64,000 nucleotides of DNA from Chaetoderma sp. LZ-2023a (GCA_034401795.1 CM067367.1:48896485-48960484); one strand, 5' to 3'. Shown: positions 30,857 to 43,159, counted from the first letter of the stretch. Translations and numbers: made by a program. The notes: a model not told the origin generated them from the sequence alone.

Positions 30857-31560
30857 ATGCCGGAGAAAAACCACAACCCTCAATACACGAGCAACGGCGA
30901 TGCAAATGACACGTGCAATGACAAAGAAAATGGTTCGGATTCCATGCAAACCGAACTCCCAAAGCGCAAAGATACACTATGCGATCTTTGCTGTTTTCAT
31001 CCATCATGTCTCCAATACCTTGCAAATATAAAATTGTTTATCCCTGCGGTTAGTTTGTCCATTATGGCATCATCTGCTTATGGTGTGTATACCGGATCAC
31101 AGGTAACAACACTAGAGAAGCAATTCGGCATCACCAGTACTGAATCAGGTCTTATGCTCGGAGCGAACGACGTAGGTTTCTTACTGACAGTGTTGTTATG
31201 GAGCCATTTCGGCAGAAAGGCGCACAAGCCTCGACTCCTCTCCATTGTTACCATAACGTTTGCGATCACCGGAGTAGCTGCAATCATCCCACACTTTCTG
31301 ATGCTAACAGAAGCGGAAGATCTGTACGATACAACAGACAGTGATGCCCAAAGTAACTTTACTCTCAAGCGTGTCTGTCTGGCGAGAAACTCAACAACAG
31401 GCAGTGCGTCGCTTCAGTTGAGCCTGGGAACCGAGCGTATTCAACGGATTGCATTTGCTATCCTGTTTATAGCGTTTGCCATGCAAGGAGTATCCAAAGC
31501 ACCCAGTACAGACCTATATAGACGACAATGTGCCAAATTCTCAGACAGGAATTTATTTGG
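30857..31560 (+). pseudogene. SLCO: SLCO/OATP transporter, exon with start codon; frameshift near 3' end
   Basis: This codes for the N-terminus of an organic anion transporting polypeptide, a 12-TM plasma-membrane carrier. ATG at 30857 was chosen because a 3' splice site (TATATTTCAG, ending 30840) lies just upstream; the longer upstream frame is probably intron. Visible features: polar N-terminus with DLCCFHPSCLQYLANIKLFI leading into TM1, TTLEKQFGITSTESGL (family hallmark), GANDVGFLLTVLLW (TM2), FGRKAHKPRLLS loop, TM3, a loop rich in N-glycosylation-like sites, and TM4 ending GVSKAPST. The conserved YIDDNVP segment (from 31515) is in the +1 frame relative to the ATG frame, so there is a 1-base-class frameshift between about 31497 and 31514. 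In the shifted frame the exon ends in phase 1 before GTAAGT (31561), which fits the next exon. Confidence 0.9.
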
Positions 31561-32430
31561 GTAAGTAATAACAGGTGGCAGAATTCGCAATTTTGTTTCA
31601 CTTATATAGGTATGATGTTATTGTGTTCGAATCATAAATTACAGGAGACTATTGATGCCATATGCATTGCAAATGACTAAGCGACCAGCAGCACGAGCTA
31701 TTGGTAAGGATAAAGCAACTTCTGACAGCCAGACCGACAAATTGAGTGACTAAGGAAATTACTAACCGATATACCTACTTGGCTCTGTCATGACGCAACT
31801 GTCCAATACTGTCCTCTGCAATAGCCTTGGGGAATGTCAATTTGCAGATTATGAGAATGGTATTGTTAAGAATTTACAGCTGTAATTAGGACATTCAATA
31901 AGCAAATACTTTGGTTTTCTTCCACAAATTTAGCCATTAATGGGCATTTGCCCAAAAGACTCGACGTGGGGTGGGGTGGAGCAGTTTAAATAGGCTTAAC
32001 ACGTACTAGTATCTACATTGATGGCGTCCAATTGGGTGATGCAATGGACCAATATCGTTATTGCTGCACACGTTGGTCAACGGCGCACGGGACAGATACC
32101 AAGTGCTATGTTTGCGCCGATATGAAACAATATCAAACTATACAAAGTTCACTTTATTCAGGCGTTAGAGAAGGCTATGTCGGCTCTATTGTTAAGAGAA
32201 TATAAAAAGAAGGGATTACCAAATGCAAGGTATTGAGACACTAGGATTTCTGCGTTGAAAATAAATGTGTTGAAAAAATTGATTGCTTTTCAATACTATG
32301 TTTTACTATTACGTTTGATGTTCATATTATATCTTAGTATTGTGTCCGTCAGAAAAAAAATGCTGTTGCCATTTTTTAAGCCTTTCAGGACGAAGCCGGA
32401 CAAGACCGGCCTCTGCAGGGGTCTTGAGAA

Positions 32431-32562
32431 ATGTCCATTTGCAGGCCAAGAGAACACTATCTTTCAAAATTTACCACTGGAATGACTGGCTCGATAACCG
32501 AGCCAGTCATTCCAATGGTACATTTTTAAAAATAGTTTTGTCTTGGCCTTCAAATGGACATG
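32431..32562. mobile_element. Foldback family C, copy 1
   Basis: A near-perfect palindrome: ATGTCCATTTGCAGGCCAAG at the left, CTGGAATGACTGGCTCG / CGAGCCAGTCATTCCA around a short loop at 32490, and the reverse complement CTTGGCCTTCAAATGGACAT at the right. About 130 bases, non-coding. Confidence 0.85.
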
Positions 32563-32775
32563 CAATAAGTAAATATTTTAATTTTTTGAACAAATTTAGT
32601 CATTAAAGGGTTAAAGCAATGTGAGCGTCATTTGGCGGTTATTTAATGTCGCAATTCCATACAAGTAGAGCGCATATTAAATGAAATGTAATGATAAGAA
32701 ATTTTCAAGTATGCATATTATTGTTATTATTATTAATCTGCGATCTATCGCAGATTACTGTTTTTTCTCAGGATC

Positions 32776-32776
<1 letters not shown>

Positions 32777-32847
<71 letters not shown>
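32777..32847. repeat. (TTA)n microsatellite
   Basis: About 70 bases of pure TTA/ATT repeat inside an SLCO intron. Confidence 0.97.
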
Positions 32848-32848
<1 letters not shown>

Positions 32849-32869
32849 TCAAGGATTTTCGCAACCTAT

Positions 32870-34600
32870 CTCCTCCTACAGTTTTGATCTGATCAACTTC
32901 AAACTTGGTCAACCTGTACTACCCATCGGGATCTAGTTTGTTATTACTTTTCTTCTCGATCGGGTGTATGGTTTCCGAGATATCAGCATTTCCGCGGGCA
33001 AAAAGTCCCATAGGAAATGTATGGGAGCAATATTCGGAGTGACTACTCCTAGAGTTTTTCCTCGACCATCTTAAAACTTCACAGACTTCTAGCATTTGTT
33101 GATCCGCATCTCCACCCAAAATATAGGCTGGATACATTGACCAAATTTGGAGAAAATCCGACATAAGCCGAATTTTTTTAAATCAAGATACTTCATGTTT
33201 CTAGGGCTGTCTGATGGTTGAAAATCGTTAGCAAACAGTTTAACCATTCAGAACTCTGCATTTCCGTGCCCACCATGTCCCCATAGGAAATGTATGAGAG
33301 CAATATTCGGACACTGACTGCTCATAGAGTTTTTCCCCAATCATCTTGAAATTTCATAAACCTCTAGCATGTGTTGATCCGCATCTCCAGCCGAAATAAT
33401 CGTTGGATCCGGTAACCCGTTTTTTTTAGAAAATCCGGCATAAGCCCAATTTTTTTCAATCAAGATAATTATTATGTCTAGGTTGGTCAGATGCTTGATA
33501 TTTGGCATATACGTGGATACATTAGACTACTATTGATTAATAAAATAAAATCATTGGCGAACATGTTAACTTTTCAGCAAGCTGCATTTCCATTCCCAAC
33601 ATGTTCCGTAGGGAGTGTATGGGAGCAATATTCGGTCAGCGACTGCTCCGTGGATTTTTACCAGATGATCTTGAAACCTAACATTTTTCTAGGATCTGTT
33701 GACCCGCTAGATGATCAGCTCCAAACTTGGTCACCTTCAAGGGCCCATGCCACAATCGATGGCTATTGCTTTTATTTTGGATCCATCCAACAGTTTTCGA
33801 GCTACCCACCTTTGAGTGGGCAAAAAGTCCCATAGGAAATGTATGGGGAATTTCAAAATTGATCTTTGAAGTGATACTACAGCTACAGTGTTCAACGGAT
33901 CACTGCCATACTTGCTGAGGATGTTACCACTGGTCATTTGGGGTTTTTTAAAATTATTTTTCCAAAATGGCCGCCAGGCTTTTGCCCCAACAATGCATGG
34001 AAAAACTCCAATAGGAAATGTATGGGGATTCCAAATGGAGGTTTGAAGTGCTACTACAACTAGTTTTGATCGGATCACTCCCACACTTGGGTAGGATGTT
34101 GGCACTGATGTTTATCTAAAAAAAAATATTTTGGCTAAAATTACCAGTTTTCTGTTTTTTGCAGAAATAAACTCAGGATGAAAAATTACAATAAAATAGT
34201 GTCAAAGTGACCCAAAATATTTTTGGCCAGAAATGAACTCGTGGTGAAAATTATTTTTTTTTCAAAATGCCCGCCAAAATGAGTTTTGCTCCGTTCAACT
34301 TGAAATTTTGTGAACATCTAGCCCTCATATTGAATTGATTTGACAATAATTTTAAATTTGATCCGCCTAACAGTTTTTGAGAAAATCAGCATTTGGTTGC
34401 CACATATCCCCATAGTAAACCTATGTGAACAATATTGGAACAGTGTTATCTCCTATAGTTTTCTTCCGATTTTCTTCAAATCTGGCCATATTCTAGAACA
34501 TTGAGAGATCTAAAAAGTGTCCAATAAAAATTGTAATATCGCCTTTGGGGTCAAGGTCATTCATAGTAAAGCTTTCCAGTTTTCATGTTTGGCATAAGTT
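32870..34600. repeat. Degenerate tandem repeat, ~250-bp units
   Basis: Units share AAAAAGTCCCATAGGAAATG, GGGAGCAATATTCGG, CTCCTAGAGTTTTTCC and GTTGATCCGCATCTCC blocks. Recognisable units start near 32990, 33270, 33590, 33820 and 34000, with increasing divergence rightward. Non-coding. Confidence 0.7.
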
Positions 34601-34629
34601 ACCTGCACGTCATCATCGTCAACAGGTAA

Positions 34630-34700
34630 AGGGAGGTAATTTATGACAAAAAAATATGAATTTTGTGCATGAATTGCCTCCCCTTTACCTTAATTCATTA
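34630..34700. repeat. Short hairpin in intron
   Basis: AGGTAAAGGGAGGTAATT is followed about 30 bases later by AATTGCCTCCCCTTTACC, an imperfect inverted repeat. It may be the tip of a decayed foldback element. Confidence 0.6.
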
Positions 34701-35006
34701 ATCTGTCCTTTATTTGACGTTTAATGGCACGTTCCTTGATTTTGGTAAAAAAATTTACGACAGCAAATCATGACACATTATTTTATACTTTAGGGTCAAG
34801 GCTATCATTTTTTCAAGAAATCAGCTTTCCCATACCTTGTGTAAAAGTATGGGAATTTCAACTATGGGTCTTTGAACTGTGACAACACTTAGACTTTTTA
34901 TCAGATCAGCATCAGACATGTTCAATGATCATATGAGAAGAGGGCTTATAATACTCCTTAATACCCAGTCATCGCAGATTTACAGTTACTTCAGTAAATG
35001 TGTTCT

Positions 35007-35007
35007 A

Positions 35008-35047
<40 letters not shown>
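35007..35047. repeat. (TTA)n microsatellite
   Basis: About 38 bases of TTA repeat. Confidence 0.95.
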
Positions 35048-35049
<2 letters not shown>

Positions 35050-35349
35050 CTCCGGAATCAAATAAGCAGATTTATGTCTAGTGTGAGATGCATTTTGCCA
35101 CAGCCCGTATGTATGTAATATTGTATGTTGTATGAAATTAGCATTCAAAGGCGAACCGATTACATGCAACCCAAATTATTTGATTTAAAGAATAACCAAC
35201 CGCATAAGAACTACATAGAACGAATGTTACAAGTCTGCTGTCTGCTTCAGAAACCCACATCCCAGTGCACGCTAAACCATGTCATTTGTGTGAGCATAAT
35301 CACGGTCCACGTTTGCTGGTATTGCATCCACATTTTAGAAACCCAACAA

Positions 35350-35746
35350 TGGACGTTTCCAAGTTTATCCATCAATCAAATGCCATCATAATCAACCAAG
35401 CAACGTATAGGATGACGTCATATTCATGACGTCACGATTGATTTGATATAGTCAGTCTTTAACGCTTAATGGCTCGAAACGTTGTATGAAGTGTATGTCT
35501 TTACCATTTAATAAACATTCTGTTGAAAAGTTTGAAACTAATTTGACTGAGCGCTGTTGCTGCCATAGGCAGCAACAGCGCCCAGTCAAATTAGTAGTCT
35601 CCAAATATTTAACAGCTTACCTATATAGTTTTTTGGAAATTGATAGTCAGGGAGTTCAGAGATAGAGCGATCCTAACGCAAGCGAGGTGTGGGTGTAGCT
35701 TAGATAAAGATGGACTGAGCATAGCTAAAACTGGAACGGTTTATTG
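35350..35746 (+). mobile_element. Foldback/MITE family A, copy 10
   Basis: Full length: TGGACGTTTCCAAG left end, GATGACGTCATATTCATGAC, core arms tipped by GTTGCTGCCATAGGCAGCAAC (35563-35583), GGTGTGGGTGTAGCTTAG, and right end CTGGAACGGTTTATTG. Confidence 0.85.
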
Positions 35747-35859
35747 CACCTGGACCAGGAGGCAGATTCGAAACATTGGATATCATCATTCAATTCTCGC
35801 GGATGACAGAGATAGGATTGGATTCGGAACTCTCGTTGTTGGCCACCTCTAAGAATTTT

Positions 35860-37000
35860 GATTGAAATAGTCCATTAGGCCATCTGTATCTTTGCTTTTG
35901 CACTGCATCTGAGATTCCATAGAATGTGTCGCCTTGTCTACGGTTTCGCGTACCTTCTATGGGTGAATGATCAGTATCATAACAATATAATGTTATACGT
36001 ACAGTTTCGTAATTTCCTCAAATCAACAAGATGGAAGGAAGTCTGGATACGTCTGCACATGGCCTGGTGATCTGTCATGAAATGTCCTGCATAGCTGGCA
36101 TGGCATCACTCACAATGGCTCTAGTAAGGACTTATTTGCCAACATTCTGATTCTGGCATCGCTTCATAGAGATCAATGTCCGTGCGTGAACGTGTGATGA
36201 TTAACAGCCTTAGCATGGGTGTTTTCCTTATACCCAGACTCCCTTGTTTAGAGTTTTGTCATACAAACTTTCCTTCTAATACTCCAGTTCAGCAACTCGT
36301 TGTAAGCATTCGATCCCCATGATTAGTGGCCAATCATATGATTTTCTTCAGATGGCCTGTACAGTTCCTTTCCCAAATCACCTCTAAGTAATGCAGTATG
36401 GTTCGTAGTCTTTGGAACTGCAGCCTTTCTAGCAATGTTCATTAGCTTATCATTTCCATCTACAAATGCGTTATATTCAGAAATCCGCGCTTCCAGCGTC
36501 TACATGATTTGCTATTGTCTAATAACAATATGCTTTCAGATAGTTCAAGAGAACTTTTGCTAAATATTTGCCATACATTGTAGCTCTTCCGAAAATAATT
36601 AGGAGATCACAAAATACGTGTGCTTCTGTGTTATGTGATATGCTTCAGTGGTCACCACTTTTTCGTGCGCACATAGCGAGCGTCGATGTTATGGTGAATC
36701 AGCGTAGCATAACTCAAAAGTATTTCGTGATCCTGTCTAGCGAAGGTAGATGCAGTACCCAATTTCGGTTATCGGTGCACGAATGAGAGAAATAGCATCA
36801 TAATCATCTCATTTCAATAACGCAGGTGTTTGAAACAAGGGCATCTAACAGCTTTCTATATTGTTGTGCTATAGCATCGACTGTCACACTGTTTTGTTCA
36901 TTGGTAGTGTCTGCATCCGCTTAACATATGATTCCATTTTGAGTTTGCCCTATTTCTCCTGGTACAGATTATAAAATGTCTGAAAGGAGCTAATATATAC
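35860..37000 (-). other. Coding-like decayed region, unrecognised
   Basis: Minus-strand frames broken by many stops keep coding-like text, for example TVRITLYCYDTDHSPIEGTR (about 35950-36010) and GTRNRRQGDTFYGIS. This is likely an old transposon or retrogene. I cannot name it. Confidence 0.35.
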
Positions 37001-37005
37001 TTCAA

Positions 37006-37403
37006 GAGACCTTTCCAGTTTATCCATCCATCATATGACGTCATAATCAACTACGTGACGCGTAGGATGACGGATGACGTCATAATCAATACGTCATGGA
37101 TGACTCGATTTAGTTCGTCTTAAACGCTCAATATTCTACCAGGTTGTATGAACTGTATGTCTTTACTATTTTAAAAACATGTTGTTGAATATTTTGAAAC
37201 AAGCTTGACTGAGCACTGTTGCTTCCATAAGCAGTAACAGCATCCAGTCAAATTAGTTTCAAAATGTTCAACAGCTTACCTCTATCGTTTTCCGGAAATT
37301 GATAGTCAGGGAGTTCAGGGATCGATCGATCCAAATACGAGTGAGGTGTGGGTGGCGCTTAGCTAGAGATGGGTGGAGCATAGCAAAAACTGGAACGGTC
37401 AAG
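37006..37403 (+). mobile_element. Foldback/MITE family A, copy 11
   Basis: GACCTTTCCAGTTTATCCATCC at the left, CATATGACGTCATAATC and GGATGACGTCATAATC, core arms with a GCTTCCATAAGCAGTAAC tip, GATCGATCGATCC, and right end CTGGAACGGTCAAG. Confidence 0.85.
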
Positions 37404-38680
37404 TAATCGCAAGTTTTCATCTAAAGTGCTGTCAGATTCAGTCCAAGTCTCATAATGGCCACTACCCTCAATAAGCACATCTACTCCCATTAACAGCTGG
37501 TGCTCTCATTTCCAATATGTTTGGGCGGTTTTAGAGTGTTATGCCCAAGGAATTGTCGTTTTTTGGTCAGACAAGTTATCAGGATTACTGCATTTAAGTA
37601 GTGTGCCTGTTTTAAAATAGCTAGTAAGTTATTCCATCCATGGGGCCGTATTGTCATCAATGGCAGCTCATGAACAAATAGTTTTCTGGCTTCGGCTGAA
37701 AGTTAAAGATTATGTCAGCCGTTTAGTGATGGTCAAGTGAACACGTACTAAAGATGTATCTGTAGCTCTAGGTAACAAATTTGTTTTCCTTAGATGTAAT
37801 GAATTGTCTGCCATTCATTGTTGGATTGTTCCAAATGCCGTTGCATGCAGTGTTCTCTTTCCATCAGCAGCGTCCTTGTGCGGAAAACCATGTGGGCCAT
37901 CTATAAACGAATGAAGTCCAAGTAAACTCGCCATCAGTTTGTATTTGCTGAACGACTGATATAGCTATTTGTGTTTCTACACGAAGTACGTGCAGGTAGT
38001 CAATGCAATATACAACTTTATGTAAATTCACTTCATTCTTGTTTCTTGTAGTCTTGCCTATTGCTGTTGCTAACACCACAAACCCTCACAAAACACAGAA
38101 TTTCCATTTGTATGGTGCGAACATGTTAAATCATAATTATGAATCATCCTGGGATCGGGACCAACCTTTTTGGAAATATGTTAAATCATGTGTTGGTGCA
38201 TAGATCGATGGTGTATGGTGAGAACCGGTAATACCATGTTTAGGTCGTCTCTCGATTATAATTATAAGCTTACATTATGTGCATGGGCAACAGAATCCAG
38301 CCATTAAAATGCCCAATGATTCCCTTGATGAACAACAGAAGTTGTATGTCATATAATGAGCACATACTCAAAAACGGTTTTTATCTCCTTTAACAGGTCT
38401 ATATGACTCTGAAAAGGTGTATCATCAGCTGCATCTTTGAGTTTGATAAAACATATTCGATCTGGTTCCTATGCATTTGATGACTAACAAATCTCCGCAT
38501 CAACCTTCTTGTTTCAATTTTATTTGGTTCGTGTCATTAATATATAGTGCTTTCTTCGGCACAATTAGTCTCATGAATACTTTGGTTCGGCTAATACACT
38601 CTTTTAGCAAAATTAGCTTTAAAATAGGTTGACTCATACTTATGTGCTTTCTGAGCTTTATAAGAACATGGTATTCAATA
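37404..38680 (-). other. Coding-like decayed region, unrecognised
   Basis: On the minus strand short stretches look protein-like (GVDVLIEGSGHYETWTESDS at about 37400-37480; DGEFTWTSFVYRWPTW at about 37880-37935), separated by stops. It may be another part of the same lost element as 35860-37000, with a family A copy between. Confidence 0.35.
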
Positions 38681-39058
38681 GACCTTTGCACTTAACCACC
38701 AATCATATGGCATCATAATTAACTACGTGATCTATAGAATGACATCATAATCAATGACGTCATGAATGACGTATATAAGTACGTCACGAACTCATAATTG
38801 AAGACGGAATATGCGTTGTTGAACGAATTCTATGTCTTTAATATTTAATAAATATTATGTTGAATATTTTGTAACTAATTTAACTGGACGCTGTTGCCGC
38901 CATAGGCAGCAACAGCGCCCAGTAAAATTAGTTTCAAAATATTTAACAGACTACCTGTATAGTTTTCTGGAAATTGATAATCAGGGAGTTCAGAGATCAA
39001 CGAATCCCAACACGGACGTGGCGTTGGTGGAGCGTAAATAGAGATGGGCGGGCGGAAT
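38680..39058 (+). mobile_element. Foldback/MITE family A, copy 12 (right end truncated)
   Basis: Left end AATAGACCTTTGCAC, AATGACGTCATGAATGACG, strong core palindrome tipped by GCCGCCATAGGCAGC at about 38902, GGGCGGGCGG in the right part. The terminal repeat at the right is lost. Confidence 0.75.
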
Positions 39059-39530
39059 ATCAATTTCATATCTCCTTGATATTCTCACAAACATGGAGAC
39101 AATTTAAGTAACATATGGGTAAACACCTATTCTAGTAGAACATTTTCGATTAACCAGGCTCGATACAATCAAACAATCAGATATTTGTGTAACTTAATGC
39201 TGATTCATATTGGCGCCAATATAACTATTGATATTAGTCGCCAATTGTCTGCCAATAATATATTCGATATTTGTACCCGTGCCATTGACCAACGGGTGCA
39301 CCGATATCGAATTCGATATTGCTTCCAGCTCCATTTGCCACTGGCCCAAATTCGAAATTGACGCATTACTTGTCCCACCCGCCCATGCCTCATCCGTTTG
39401 TCGCGAGTGGCACCAAGAAACTAAAAAAGAGCAAGAATCAATTATTGTTCTGAATGCAACATATCTCAACTATAACCCAAGCCGGTTGCGTCAAAGAATG
39501 TATAATTCAATATTTTTTATTTAATTGAAG

Positions 39531-39617
39531 GCATTACTGGCGCTATGGCATCAGTGGGTATCGTACGCGGAAGCGTGCTAGGCGGTGTGTTCAGCCAGAT
39601 GTACGTCACTCTACAAG
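39531..39617 (+). pseudogene. SLCO: SLCO exon 2 (TM5 region)
   Basis: An 87-base exon. The acceptor TTTAATTGAAG ends at 39530 and the donor GTATTA starts at 39618. Read in the phase set by the YIDDN frame of the previous exon it gives GITGAMASVGIVRGSVLGG and then VFSQMYVTLQ, the conserved TM5 segment of OATPs. The exon enters and leaves in phase 1. It carries no lesion of its own. Confidence 0.85.
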
Positions 39618-39812
39618 GTATTATAATTTACTTCCTTTTATGTGAATGGAATGTTGTATTATTTTGCTATTAATTCGATTTGGCAAAAATGTATCGGAGT
39701 GGTTGTATTCTACCGCTGGATGGATAGAAACAACCTGTTAATTAAGCATCCGTTAGTATCTAAGTATTCAAAGCAAAACTGGCATTTATCAGAAAATTAT
39801 CTGTTCACGGAA

Positions 39813-40214
39813 TTCACCTTTCCAGAGTATTCGTCTGTCATCTGACGTCATATGACGTCATAATCAGCTAGACGGCGTGTAGGTTGACGTCATAATCATT
39901 ACGTCATAAATGTTTCTATTTGGCCCGTCTTTAACTCTTAATAGTTTGACAAGTTGTACGAATTGTATGTCTCTACTATTTAATAAACATGCGGCTGAAT
40001 ATTTTGAGACTAATTTGACTGGACGCTGTTGCTGCCATACGCAGCAACAGCGCCCAGTCAATTTAGTTTCAAAATATTTGACAACTTACGTGTATAGTTT
40101 TCTGAAAATTGATAGTCAGGGAACTCAGAGATCGATCGATCCCAACACGGACATGGTGTGGGCGGAGCTTAGATGGAGATGGGCGGGGCATAGCTAAAAG
40201 TGGACAGGTTCATT
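39813..40214 (+). mobile_element. Foldback/MITE family A, copy 13
   Basis: One of the best copies: TTCACCTTTCCAGAGTATTC left end, CTGACGTCATATGACGTCAT, GGTTGACGTCATAATC, core arms with a GTTGCTGCCATACGCAGCAAC tip at about 40029, GATGGGCGGGGCATAGCTA (GC box), right end GGACAGGTTCATT. Confidence 0.9.
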
Positions 40215-40239
40215 AAAACATACGTATAGAACCAATAGC

Positions 40240-40598
40240 GGTTTCAATTTCTATCTACGCCTCGGTCATTTTAGCTAACCTCTGCCCACCTTTTCGTGAG
40301 TTGGAATCAATTTATATACTTTGAATCCCGGTTTCCTAGAATCCCAAGTTTAAGGTAAATATAGAGCTGTTGAATATTTCGAAATTAATTTGATTGGGTG
40401 TTGTTGGTGCCTGGCTAATTCAAATTAGTTTTAAAATATTCAACATAATGCTTATTAAATGCACGATCCATCAACGACCATTCAATGCCCATGATTGAGA
40501 TAGATACTCACTATGTGATGTGACTGCATCCTGCGTGTGACGTAATCGCGTATGACGTGATATACTTGAGTGACTGATCGGATTCCTCCATTTTCTTT
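40240..40598 (-). mobile_element. Family B foldback copy
   Basis: Reverse-oriented: ACCTCTGCCCACCTTTTCG, core arms, then GTGTGACGTAATCGCG and the family B end ATATACTTGAGTGACTGATC followed by GGATTCCTCCATT. Confidence 0.7.
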
Positions 40599-41166
40599 GC
40601 GGACCATCTAGGGGGGTGGGGGGGGGGACATCCAATTGATTGAATTCAATCAGAATTAGTAATCAATGGCGGTAGAAAGTGTTGATTCTTATAACAACGT
40701 ATGTTGACTACCATCCTTCAACTTAAACAGCCACTATGGAATTCTGACAAGAAATTTTAGCCGACCGTTTTAAAGGTGTGTCAGAGATAGCGGCTTCAAC
40801 AACTGGATGTAACATAATACTTATGCAAGCGGAAATCTTTATTTAATAAATAAATAAATTGTTATTATTATTATTTTAACATTTTGAGCCCGAAACGTCA
40901 AACCCACCAAAATTCTAAACGATCTGGTAAATATTCTGTTGGGTATTTTGACAATAATTTGTCGATGAGCTGTCGCTGCCAATGATAGAAAAGGTTCCTG
41001 GCAAATAAGTTTCACGTCATTCACGATATTCAAAGGCTTGCCCATGAAACTGAGATTCTGGACATTCACAAAAACGACGATGACTACGACCAATACGACA
41101 ACGACTATGATTAATATTTTCATTGCTATACTGAAATTTTTACAAAAACCAGTCTAACGCCACGAG

Positions 41167-41354
41167 ATCCAAGATGGATTGGTGCGTGGTGGGTAGGCTT
41201 TCTTCTCTTTTCCATGGTTGCATTCGTCTCCGCCATACCTCTCACTCTTTTCCCCACGGAAGATGCCGAATGCGGCCCATAAAACAAAGAAAGAAACGAC
41301 CTTCAATAGTTCGGGAGCACTTACCAAGGAGCGATAAGGATACGAAGGTGAAAC
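41167..41354 (+). pseudogene. SLCO: SLCO exon 3 (TM6 and following cytoplasmic loop), frameshifted
   Basis: The acceptor CCACGAG ends at 41166. With the G left by exon 2 the junction encodes DPRWIGAWWVGFLL, the diagnostic GAWWxGF segment of OATPs, followed by TM6 (SMVAFVSAIPLTLFP). That frame stops at 41276-41278. The cytoplasmic loop continues in other frames, ending RSDKDTKVK just before a GTGTGT donor at 41355. This end frame joins exon 4 in phase 1. At least one frameshift is therefore needed between about 41240 and 41275; a reading through a third frame (KMPNAAHKTKKETT) would need two. Confidence 0.8.
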
Positions 41355-41421
41355 GTGTGTGCTTAATGTTGAAAGATAAGCCGACACAATAGAGGGGTCC
41401 ATTTCTGGATATGCCAGTCAG

Positions 41422-41735
41422 TGGACCATTCCAGTGTATCCATCAATCATATGACGTCATGATCAAATACGTGACTTGTAGGATAACGTCATAATCAATT
41501 ATGTTACGAATGACGCGGATTATGCGTTGTTGTACGAATGGTATGGCTACTATTTAAGAAACATGCTGTCATAGGCAGCAACAGGGCGCAGTCAAATTAC
41601 TTTCAAAATAATCAGCTTACCTGTATACTTTTCTAGGAATTGAGATTTGGAGTGTCGACATCGATCCCAGAATTGGCAAAGCGTGGGTGAAGCTTAGCTA
41701 GAGAGGAGAGGGGCATAACTAAAATTGTGTTCTCC
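41422..41735 (+). mobile_element. Foldback/MITE family A, copy 15
   Basis: TGGACCATTCCAGTGTATCC at the left, CATATGACGTCATGATC, one core arm (the other largely deleted), and a worn right end near AACTAAAATTGTGTTC. It abuts a family B copy. Confidence 0.65.
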
Positions 41736-41737
41736 CA

Positions 41738-42100
41738 TTTCTTTTAAGCTCCACCCACGTTGTACGAGAATTAAATACGATTTAATGCTTTGGAAAAAGA
41801 ATTTCCAGAAGTTCACATTCTAGGTAGCGATACAGGTAAGCTATTGCATACTTTCAACGTAATGTGACTGGTAGCTGTTGCTGTCTATGCTGGCAACAGT
41901 TCCCTGTTAAATTATTTACAATTATTCAACATAATTTTTATTAAATTGTAAATTAACCAAAGACATACAATTCAGACGACTAATGTTGGACATTTACCAC
42001 GTTTCTGTAGGAATTAAAAATTGACGTCAGCTAACACATGACGTATTTTATTTATGACGGCATATACTTGAGTGAGGGTTCGTATCCCTCCATTATACCT
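41738..42100 (-). mobile_element. Family B foldback copy
   Basis: AGCTCCACCCACGTTGTACG at the left, core arms around GCTGTTGCTGTC, ATTGACGTCAGCTAACACAT, and end ATATACTTGAGTGAGGGTTC. Confidence 0.7.
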
Positions 42101-43104
42101 GCTATGCCAGGCGCCCATGACGCCGGATCCTGTGAAGATTCCTGTGAATGATGACAGTCTGCTTATTAGTACATTCTATCGGGGAAAAAAGTGTCTAGAA
42201 AAACGGTATGCATATTTAAATAATGAAACGAATCTACGGGTCCGGATCTCTTAGCGGTTCAAAACAGTAAATATAGTCATAAATACAGCATCCTTGGTTT
42301 TACCCAGGGGAGGAGCTGTCTAAGCTATCGTCAAGCGGGATAATGGACAATAATCAGACCAAATCTCCATGATAAGCTTTTACTCTACACATAATCAATG
42401 GGAACGAGGAATTTGGAAGACGAACCTCCTAAGCGAAAGTAGTTGATGATGTTATCCTACATATACAGCGCACTGACATATATAAATTCCTGTTTATGGG
42501 CGATAATTTCGTCCTATTCAAGTACCAATGGTAGGAAATGCTATGAAAGTTGAGCAGTTTATTTTCCCACTAACGTGTCGGCACTTCATTCGTCACGCAC
42601 CGACAACTCTTCTTATTGTCCAAGCGTGAATTTGTAGATTATTGAGAAACGATTGCTCAGATGCAGGGTATAATTTAGGTTATTTTACATTGTGTAGTCA
42701 AATATGTATTGTTATTGTACGAGTCCATGTTGTGTTGATATCGGTATTTGACGAAACGTATCGGCCAAATTAGCCTTGCTACGAATATGGGATCGGCATT
42801 AGATTCGAACTTGCGCAATATGTCCTGGCTCATTTGATGGTGTTGAATGCATTTGACGTGTCACAGCCACTCTTCTCAAACTGTCAGTGGTTGTACAAAG
42901 CCACATGCAATCAGGGTACATCTGCGCCATGTCAGAGAATCTTCTTGTTGAGTGGGAATAAGTGATGGTTGTCTTTCGCAGTGACGTGGCCAGGCCAACA
43001 TGCCCACCCACCTGCCCACATGCTCGTCCGCCTGTCTACAGTCCGCGCCCCGACCACCCGACCACCAATCCGCCCACTAGCTCATCGCCCTCGCACACAC
43101 ACGC

Positions 43105-43105
<1 letters not shown>

Positions 43106-43157
<52 letters not shown>
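43106..43157. repeat. (ATA)n microsatellite adjoining an SLCO acceptor
   Basis: About 50 bases of ATA repeat ending only about 13 bases before the acceptor of SLCO exon 4, in the place where the branch point and pyrimidine tract should be. Confidence 0.95.

Positions 43158-43159
<2 letters not shown>

Larger units (their letters stand above)
31561..39530 (+). other. SLCO intron filled with repeats
   Basis: About 8 kb between the first two placed exons. It holds foldback C copy 1, a TTA tract, a degenerate tandem repeat block, family A copies 10-12 and decayed unknown sequence. No further SLCO exon is expected here, because exons 1 and 2 join directly in phase. Confidence 0.7.
39618..41166 (+). 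other. SLCO intron
   Basis: This holds one full family A copy, a family B copy and an eroded ATT/core fragment at 40830-41000. No exon-like sequence was seen. Confidence 0.6.

Noticed and set aside
31561..31564. Natural C-terminus of a 265-residue transporter at the TAA of 31562-31564
   Set aside because: The bases are a GTAAGT splice donor, and the matching downstream exons are present.
33000..33900. Short conserved peptides in the repeated AAAGTCCCATAGGAAATG blocks
   Set aside because: Frames are short and shift between units; the conservation is at DNA level.
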